A DNA stretch of 64,000 bases, taken from NCBI RefSeq assembly GCF_007565055.1, contig NC_044553.1, forward strand, positions 122,534,978-122,598,977, in the 5' to 3' direction. Below are positions 56,894-64,000 of the stretch, in pieces. Both the position numbers and the translations under genes were made by a program. Position 1 is the first letter of the stretch. The number at the start of each line of letters is the position of its first letter. The notes beneath the pieces were generated by a model that saw nothing but the letters and a program-made list of their open reading frames with translations, had not been told where the DNA came from and did not search any database. The stretch is from Rhinopithecus roxellana (lineage: Eukaryota; Chordata; Mammalia; Primates; Cercopithecidae).

Positions 56894-58422
56894 AAAGTGA
56901 TTTTTCTTAATATAATGGGATCAGTTGTTAAGGAGAAGAAACTGACTAATATTTTAGACAGCTTTTTCCTCCCTTTTCTGCTTTTGTGAGGAAGGAATCA
57001 AGTATCTCTTTTGTTTATTCCAGGAAGGACATGCTAGAATTGCATGTGTACCTGTGGGCCCTCTACCCAAGGTTTGATGTTACCGCAGAGTGATTGGATG
57101 AAAAGCATTCCAGGGCATGCTACTTTTCATCTTTTGATATGGGCTGGAAAGGGGCCAGAGCCCTCAAAGCAGCGTCCTCACCTGTGCCTAGAGCAGGCAA
57201 TGCCTCACTCGTTCGGTGGCTTTTTTCCTGGAGGCCAGCAGAAGCTCCTCACGTATCAGTGGCCCAAACTGGGGTGTGTGCCTCCTCTGGTCGGTCACTG
57301 TTGGCTGAGGGAGAAGCATTGCGAATGGTATAAGTCACCACCTGCTGTGCCGGCTGGGAACATGGTGGGGACCTTTCTCCCAGAACATCTGTGCTATGGG
57401 CAAAGAGAGAGAGCTGCCAATAAATGTCCATGTGAGAGAATGTGCCCCATCTTTGGAGAAGCTTTCTGTTCATTATTGTTACAGAGTGCATACATTTATG
57501 TGTCACGTCACAACTTACAAAACAACCCCCATGGGATCCCGTTGCTGTGCTTTGGGTAGGATGATGGCCTGTAGTGGGAGAGGCCCCCCAGCCTGGCTCC
57601 ATCCTGCTCCCACCGCCTCATAGCCCAGTGCTCTGTTTCCAGAATGGACCCAACCATAGACCAGAGGATCTTTGCAAAGTGAACTCACACAGTTCCAGCC
57701 CCTCATGGGCTTTGGCAGAAGGCCAATGGCAGAGAGGTCAGAAGCACTGGACGTTCAATGAACTCAGACACAAATGAGCTAAGTGACCTTGAGCTCGTTC
57801 CTTGCTGGGTAGATGTTTGCTCATCTGTAAGATAGAAAGATCGTACATCACCCCAGCCACCCTCGCGGGATGGCTGTGATGAACAGATGGGAGAACAGAT
57901 GCGAACGGTCACTCACCTTTGGGACTGAGGAGCTGACAGTGGCTCTGGTTTCTGCAGCAGTGTCATTCTGCTAAGAGCCCTCTGATTCACAGTGTCCACT
58001 TGGGCACGTTGCTTTCCCTGTTAAAATCAGAGGTCGGTATGTAATTGCTCCTATGGCTACAGCAGCGGGCGTTTGGAGGGGAGTTTCCACATTGCATGGA
58101 TTTGTGCAATTGTAAATTTAGATACAGCACCCTAGAAGGCCCTGGAAGCAGCAGAAGGGCTGGGGAGTTCTGTGTGCCTCTGTTCAGGGACAGGGAACCA
58201 ATGTTGAAGAAACTCAGTTGTTTCCTGTGCAGCAAAGGATTTGAGAGTCAGGGAAGGTGGCAGGAACAATGCGGGAGCTTCAGGACTCTGCCCTAGGAGT
58301 TCATTCCAGCCATGGCAAGGCAGGGTATTTACTCACAGCTGTTGTATAATGAATAGATACTTGGCCCATATTACATAGATTCATGTCTATGCAAAAAATA
58401 ACTGCCCAGTAAACATGAATAG
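56894..58422. other. Mostly unique DNA
   Basis: The stretch holds a 171-codon open frame (57044-57559 plus) without recognisable domains, and a MIR remnant (57735-57905). I do not call a gene; no splice sites or conserved domain support one. Confidence 0.4.
57735..57905 (+). mobile_element. MIR remnant
   Basis: Sense MIR order: GAGCTAAGTGACCTTGAGCT, GCTCATCTGTAAGATAGAAA, then GCGGGATGGCTGTGATGAAC. Confidence 0.7.
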
Positions 58423-58441
58423 AACTTACGCATGATTTTTA

Positions 58442-58730
58442 GGCCGGGTCCAGTGGCTCACACCTATAATCCCAACACTTTGGGAAGCTGAGGCGGATGG
58501 ATCACTAGAGGTCAACTACTGGCCAACATGGTGAAACCTCATCTCTATTAACAGTACAAAAGTTAGCTGGATGTGGTGGTGCCTGCCTGTAGTCCCAGCT
58601 ACTTGGGAGACTGAGGTAGGAGAATCGCTTGAACCCAGGAGGTGGAGGTTGCAGTGAGCCAAGATTGCACTGCTACACTCCAGCCTGGGCAACAAAACGA
58701 GACTCTGTCTCAAAAAGAAAAAAAAAAAAC
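58442..58730 (+). mobile_element. AluS/J-type element
   Basis: A sense Alu with a diverged left arm and an A-rich tail. The target duplication AACTTACGCATGATTTTTA (58423-58441) matches AACTTATGCATAGTTTTTA (58731-58749) with three mismatches, so it is an older insertion. Confidence 0.94.
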
Positions 58731-58749
58731 AACTTATGCATAGTTTTTA

Positions 58750-61671
58750 AATTCCATTTTCTTAAATGTTAAGGCTCTTCTTTTTGTCTTAGGATCCCTG
58801 AATTAGGATGTGTCACATGAACAGGGTTGCAGCAGGCGCGGCCCCCCCATGCCATGGTCATCATCAGTGCTGTTGGTGGGATTCTCAGTTCTTCAGGGCA
58901 CTCGATTGGGCTGACTCCTGGGCCTCTTGCAGCAGGGCAGGTCTGGGGGATGATTCTGCCTGGTGAATTGTGAATGGGAGTGCTGTGTGTCACTTCCAGC
59001 TGGAGTAAGTTGACACATGATCCTTTAGAGCACCCTTGCGTGGCCGATGCCAGTGGTTGGGGTGGTCTGCTCCATCAGTCTGAAACCCAGAAAGAGGATT
59101 TGTGGAGCACAGCCCCGGGCTGATTATAATGCATAATTAGCACGAGTGAGAGATAAGCTGTTGTGGGTATGAGCTGCTAGGGTATCAGCTGGTCTGTTTG
59201 CTACCCCACGGTGACCTAGCCTACAGGGATTGATGCTCTCGCCATTTCTTTTTTTACTTTTTATCTACAATTTCTTATCAGGCTGATCATGTGTCTTAGA
59301 ATCAATTCCTCTGGTGGTTTTCCATAACTCCCAGTTAAGGAATCTTTTCAAGCATTCTCAGGTAAACGTAAGTAGAGCCTCCTGACTGTTGTCCAGGTGT
59401 CACTGCAGAGGCAGGAATTGGGCTTGGATATTCTAGGAGATTGATATTTACAGAAACATTTTGAAAACTAGAAAGCTTTGTGAAATGGTGAAACTGGAAG
59501 TTTCCCAAGTTATGTTTCATGATGTTAAAATATCTTCCATTACAAAATAAAGGTTCTTTGACTCAATAAGCTTGGGAAATGTTATGTACTATTTTTTTCT
59601 TAAAGATGCATAATGTTCATTAGCATGTCAAAGGCTCTGAGAAGGCCTGCAACACAGAAATTGTTTCTTTCAGTGGAATTCAGTATTCTCCAAACTTATT
59701 TGAACAAAGAATGTCCTCCCTTACCTGACCTCCCCCACACATTTATCAGACCCAGTGTTTATGGGGAGGGCAAGACACGAATGTGGCATTTGCTGAATCT
59801 TGGAGCGGTAGAATAGTTCTTCATGTCAGAAAGCTGTATGGTGTGTCATGCAGTAAATCATCATGACCTAAGACACTTTACCTAATTATTCTCTTTTCTA
59901 GTCTTTTGAGCAAAGTTTATTGAGTTTCTACTGTACAGAAGCCTAACAATGCTGGATGGTAGTGAGTGGAACACTCTGTGCCTGATCCATGGACCCAGGT
60001 ATCAGCATCCGCATCAGCAACAGCATTGGCATGGGGAAGGCATGCGTATACCTGCACATGCTTGGCCTGGGCCATTACCTGCTGAATGGAGCTCTATTAA
60101 CATGAGGCCGGAGGATCTCTATTGAGCCTGTACTACCAGTGATTCCCGGGCTCCCCGGTGTCTGACAGGTGCCGCATCAGATGTCTTGCTTCTGCCTTCT
60201 CTGTGTTTTGGGTTGGGTTCCGAAAGTGTCCAGGGAAGGACCTGGCCTTGAGAATCCATCCTGAGGGAAAATAGATGATGTGGCATGACCTCATGCCTCT
60301 GTGTGTGTGTGTGTGTGGAGCTTAGTGCCCTTAGAAATGACAGCTCAACCCTTGTATTTTAGAAGACGTTTATCACTTGCGTGTTAAGACCAAGGGTGCT
60401 GAGGACCAAGGGGAGACTCAGCCTGGGGCATGTGGCTTAGATTAGCAAAGCTCCTCACACGGTGGATGGATCGAACCTTCACACTTGCAGTTGTACCGTC
60501 TACTCGGGACATTCTGAAGGACCACACTATTTGAGACAGCAAGGAGTGGGAGCAGGGGATGGGGACACTTTATGGTATGGTTGGAGTGTTCCGTCTCTTG
60601 AATGCTTTTCATTGCAGCCATCGGTAGGTGGGTTCTTGAGGTCCAGAAATAGGCACTCCATGAGGCAGGTCTTCCGGAATTTGTTCAGGCACCAAAAGGG
60701 GAGATTTGGCTCTTTTTACTGGCCCATGAAATAGCTTCAGGGCATGCGTTTTCTTGGAAGCTGCTATTAACCATCACCTGCAATTTCTCCCAACGCTGTT
60801 TCTTCTCTCCTCCAGCAAGGACAATTGTAAATGAGGCAGAGTCATTTAAATTCTGTCCCTTTCACATTCAGATTACCTCAGGGTAGCTGATGTGACCACC
60901 CTTGGAAGGCGTTGCTGAAGGGCAATTGATGCCATAACTGCCCGATTCCTGCGGGTCTGTGTGGTGAGCTGGGGACCTGCAGAGGAGTGTGGAAACCCTG
61001 CTTGGGCTCCCTGAACAGGGTCAGCTGGGGTGTTCTGATTAGGATGGCAGTGGGTCCGGGACATGTTTGGGAGACGAGGCCCATGTGATGCGTGGGTTGA
61101 TGCTCTGATACTGGCAGAAGCTGGGGTCCACTTGCAGAGCCCCCTTCCTTGTTAATGCTCCCTCAATCCCTGCTGCTTCCACCAATGCAGAAGGCTTCGC
61201 TCTGGTCACCACCTGCCCTGTCCCTGGGAAGGCTGGGGGAAGTAAGGCAGCAGTGACCAGCGTCCTTCTGCAGCCTCCGGCCTCTCTCAGGTGTCCTCAG
61301 GGGTGGGCTCCAGCAAGAGTGAAGCTGACCCCTCCTGCTGTGTGGAATGAGTGAGTGAGTGAGTGGATGCTCACTGTTGCTCTGTGTACAGCTCTGAAAG
61401 GCTGATAGGAAAAAGCAGGTTGCCCTAGTCCAGGGAACATGGTGTTCTGGCCAGGCAGACTGCCCGCAGCAGGGCCTGGCCAGCTGGCAGCACTGGGCGA
61501 GTGGCAGCCCTCATTGTGCTCTGTATCCCTACAAAGTGAGGATGGTGAGGCAGTTGTGAGGGTGAGAGGAAGGCACCTCTCTACTGCCCTTTAACTAGCA
61601 CCCAGAGCCCTGGGAGTGCAGTGGAGATCCTGCTCACTCCTGCAACTTCTCACTGTCTCCTTTTCCAGCCA
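58750..61671. other. Mostly unique DNA
   Basis: The stretch holds a (GT)n run at about 60300-60316, a (TGAG)n run at about 61347-61363 and an L2-like end at 59895-59965. No exon is recognised; the frames 60462-60734 plus and 60873-61084 minus are unsupported. Confidence 0.4.
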
Positions 61672-61955
61672 CACATGTCAAACACCCATAAACACACACC
61701 CACATGCACATACGCACACACACCCCACAGATACCCATGCACTTACATGCACACCACACTACACACACCTACAGACACTACACCATACATACAGACACAG
61801 GACACACTCACACATACCACACACGTAGACACAGCCCACATCATACCCACACACACACATGCAAGTACACATAGATATCATACACACACACCACACACAC
61901 ATGCACTTACACATGTACCATGCACATATACTCCAAGCCACACACACACATCAAA
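61672..61955. repeat. CA-rich low-complexity tract
   Basis: About 280 bases of interrupted CACA with ACAT, ACCC and ATAC, followed by AATCA repeats (about 61953-61972). All three plus frames stay open across parts of it (His/Thr-rich) and the minus strand gives a Cys/Val/Met-rich frame. These are artefacts. Confidence 0.93.
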
Positions 61956-61972
61956 TCAATCAAATCAATCAA

Positions 61973-62558
61973 AAGGTCTCAGTAATTCATTTCATCTCTC
62001 CCTCTGTCTGCCTCTTTCCATTCCTACTGTACTAGATCCTGCCATCACTGTCTCTCCCTAGCTAGAAATATTATTATATTTTCCACCAAATGTAATTTAA
62101 ATTGCCCTTGAAAGTGGAAATTGAGACAGAGGTTGAATCCATGCACCTTCTCTGCAGTGCCTTATCTGTGGATAATGTTTGTTCTACTCACTGTGGCTCC
62201 TCCTGCTCCATAGGAGATGCTTCACTCTCCTTTGAGACTTTCGATGCAAGGCACACTCCTTCACAGGCACACAGTACAGGCTGCAGTGGCTTGGCTTTGC
62301 ATCTCATGAACTGGGGACTTTCTCATCAGAGAGCAGTCTGTGTGGCCCTGCTGGGTGTCCTTTAGGGCTCAGAGCCTCCTGGGCATGGAGGCCTGAGCCG
62401 GCTGATACCACAGAGCTGGGAGAGACTGACTTTTGGACAGAATTCCAGAAGGGGCCAACCTAGTCCTTGTAGTGCCTAACCTCCAACAGTTAGTTGAGAA
62501 CCATTATTAAAATGGCTCTTTGGAGCAGCAGACATAGAGGCCACTGGCATTAGTTGAG
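61973..62558. other. Unique DNA
   Basis: No exon or repeat family is recognised. Confidence 0.35.
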
Positions 62559-62563
62559 GTGGT

Positions 62564-62956
62564 TACCTTAGTCTGCTTGGACTGCCATGCAAAATGTCAC
62601 AGACTGGGTGGCTTAAACAGCAGTCATTGATTTCCTCACAATTCTGGAGCCTGAAAATCCTATATGAAGGTGCTGGCAGGGCTAGTTTCTGGTGAGGGCT
62701 CTCTCCTCAGCTTGCAGACAGCCTGCCTTATTGCTGCACCCACACATGGCCTCTTTTCTGTGCATGCATGGAGCTAGAGCCAGTGATCTCTGGGGTCTGT
62801 TTTTCTTCTTATATGGACACAAACCCTATTTGTTTAGGGCCCCACCATTATGACCTCATTTAAACTTGGCCTAAATGCTCTGTCTCCAAATGCAGTCATG
62901 TTGGTGGCTAGGACATCAACATAGGAATTTTCAGGGACACAGTTCTGTTCATGACA
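62564..62956 (-). mobile_element. MLT1-like solo MaLR LTR
   Basis: Antisense MLT1 pattern: TTAGTCTGCTTGGACTGCCA, CAGACTGGGTGGCTTAAACA, CTCACAATTCTGGAGCC and CACCATTATGACCTCATTTA. Possible 5-bp target copies with one mismatch are GTGGT (62559-62563) and GTAGT (62957-62961). Confidence 0.85.
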
Positions 62957-62961
62957 GTAGT

Positions 62962-64000
62962 GAAATTTTCAGTGAGGCTCCACTGCTTCTTCAGGTAGGC
63001 CCTTGCCCACCTTAGCACCCCTGTTGCCCCACCTGCACCCTCTGTATAAGTAAACCCAGCTCCGTAGAACTATGAGTGTGCCAGGCTGCCGTGCCGAGGG
63101 ACCCCTCTGGCCTCCCAAAGCCGCCCTTCTACAGCTGCTGGAAGAACTGCACCATCTGCACCACCTTGCAGGCTGCAGGTGGTTCCATAGAAGCCCTGGA
63201 GAAGATCTGACTGTGAGTGCCTTGCACTTACCCCTTCACCTCTCCAGGCGTGTTTTCTTATCTCTAAAGTGGGGAAAACACACTCACCTGGTAACAAGAT
63301 GTTAGTGGGTCCAATTAGATAAAGTTTCTGGAAGTCTTTAATGGACTAAGAAATAGTTATACACAGGAAGTGAATTGTAGCTGGTATCACTGAATCACTG
63401 ATGTGCATAAATAAAGTGCTTGTGTGTGTGGATTATTTAGGAATCTGTTCAGGTTTGAGTAACAGAAAACTGACCAATGAGTGGCTTGCTTTTCATTCGC
63501 AAGGAGGAGTCTCAAGGTTACTGGCTTTGGTATGAAGGCTTGACCCATCTAGGCTGACCTCTCATTCTCTGGACCACATGGCCACAAAGTGGCTGCTGAA
63601 GCACTAGCCATTGTGTCCTAGTTCAAGGGAAGGAAAGCTGGTCAGTACCAGCTGCTTCTGATTCTGTTTTATTAGGATTGCAAATACTTCCTGGAAATCT
63701 GCTGGGCAGGTTTATGCTTAGGTTTTATTGGCTGGAACTGGGTTTCTGCTTAGGTTTTACTGCACTAGCACTAACTGCAAGAGAGGCAGGGAAAGCAGGA
63801 AACGGTATTGTCACCATTGTCTTATAGTAGTCTATATCCATTGCCCAATGCTAGATACAGTAACCCACCACTGCTGCTCAGGCCAGATTCTGATGGGAAG
63901 GCAGAAGAAAGGGATTAGCATTGGGTAGACAGCAAAGGATGGTCATGTCTCTCCCAGGATACACTTTACTTCCTAAGAGCTGGAATTCAGAATTGCCAGT
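62962..64000. other. Unique DNA with a MIR remnant, right edge of the window
   Basis: MIR-like sequence lies at 63215-63330. Overlapping short frames at 63070-63305 on both strands have slightly raised GC but no exon structure I can defend. Confidence 0.4.
63215..63330 (+). mobile_element. MIR remnant
   Basis: Sense MIR 3' core: TCTTATCTCTAAAGTGGGGA, then CACTCACCTGGTAACAAGAT and GGTCCAATTAGATAAAGTTT. Confidence 0.65.

Noticed and set aside
57044..57559. 171-codon plus frame
   Set aside because: No recognisable domain, splice context or repeat origin. A competing frame overlaps on each strand. It is kept only as a note within the unique region.
61616..62061. His/Thr-rich frames across the CA-rich tract
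   Set aside because: All are direct translations of a low-complexity dinucleotide tract.
63070..63305. Possible coding exon with raised GC and frames on both strands
   Set aside because: No convincing acceptor/donor pair or recognisable protein, and part of it is a MIR remnant.
1..64000. tRNA, snRNA, rRNA or 7SK-type genes
   Set aside because: I looked for the usual starting motifs and found none outside Alu-derived promoter boxes.

Overview
This is nuclear DNA from a primate, most likely an Old World monkey. Thirteen Alu elements are present, which marks a primate. Three of them (minus strand at about 15.4-15.7, 22.2-22.5 and 56.6-56.9 kb) carry a GGCTTGAGCCAC variant near the Alu head. 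Two of these three also carry a GTGGCCGGATCTCAGCTC variant, and the third (56.6 kb) a GTGGCTGGATCTCAGCTC form. I associate this combination with AluY lineages of macaques and their relatives; in human AluY the first site is normally GGCGTGAGCCAC. No bacterial, organellar or viral replicon features are present. The two proviruses are old, non-coding germ-line copies.

The only gene signal I can support is at the left end. A strong CpG island (about 950-2080) has GC boxes, a CRE-like TGACGTCG and a good splice donor CAG|GTAAGA at 1550/1551 on the plus strand. It looks like the promoter and non-coding first exon of a plus-strand gene that I cannot name. The rest of the window contains no exon I can recognise. 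It reads like one very long first intron, or an intron followed by intergenic DNA. All long open frames are either GC-rich artefacts of the island, frames inside repeats, or unsupported chance frames.

Layout: old L1 tail (1-545); CpG promoter (950-2080); mostly unique DNA with a local duplication and a CTCF-like site (2.1-7.2 kb); a near-complete THE1-class MaLR provirus with both LTRs and a 5-bp target duplication (7374-9655); unique DNA with Alus (9.7-17.4 kb); two abutting MLT1-like LTRs, one with an internal 120-bp tandem duplication (17.5-18.4 kb); a 5'-inverted (twin-primed) L1PA-type insertion split by a young AluY (21.8-23.8 kb); a solo MST-like LTR with a perfect target duplication (24.6-25.0 kb); unique DNA (25-32 kb); a 30-bp minisatellite (33.8-34.1 kb); old antisense L1 with a nested Alu (34.3-36.2 kb); a Tigger-like MITE joined to a TG/TA microsatellite (36.57-36.97 kb); a palindromic MITE (37.2-37.4 kb); two opposed old L1 pieces (39.5-41.7 kb); a second THE1-class provirus in the same orientation (45116-47438); old L1 with a nested Alu (50.8-52.2 kb); an AT-rich palindrome (53.13-53.21 kb); MLT1-like LTRs (54.7-55.1 and 62.6-63.0 kb); two Alus stacked in one target site (56.26-56.89 kb); and a CA-rich low-complexity tract (61.7-62.0 kb).

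I found no evidence of a previously undescribed functional system. The most informative observations are structural: the twin-primed L1 with its target duplication intact, two Alus sharing one target site with three copies of it, two same-orientation THE1 proviruses about 38 kb apart, several local duplications that do not look like interspersed repeats, and the unnamed CpG promoter with its minimal upstream ORF.
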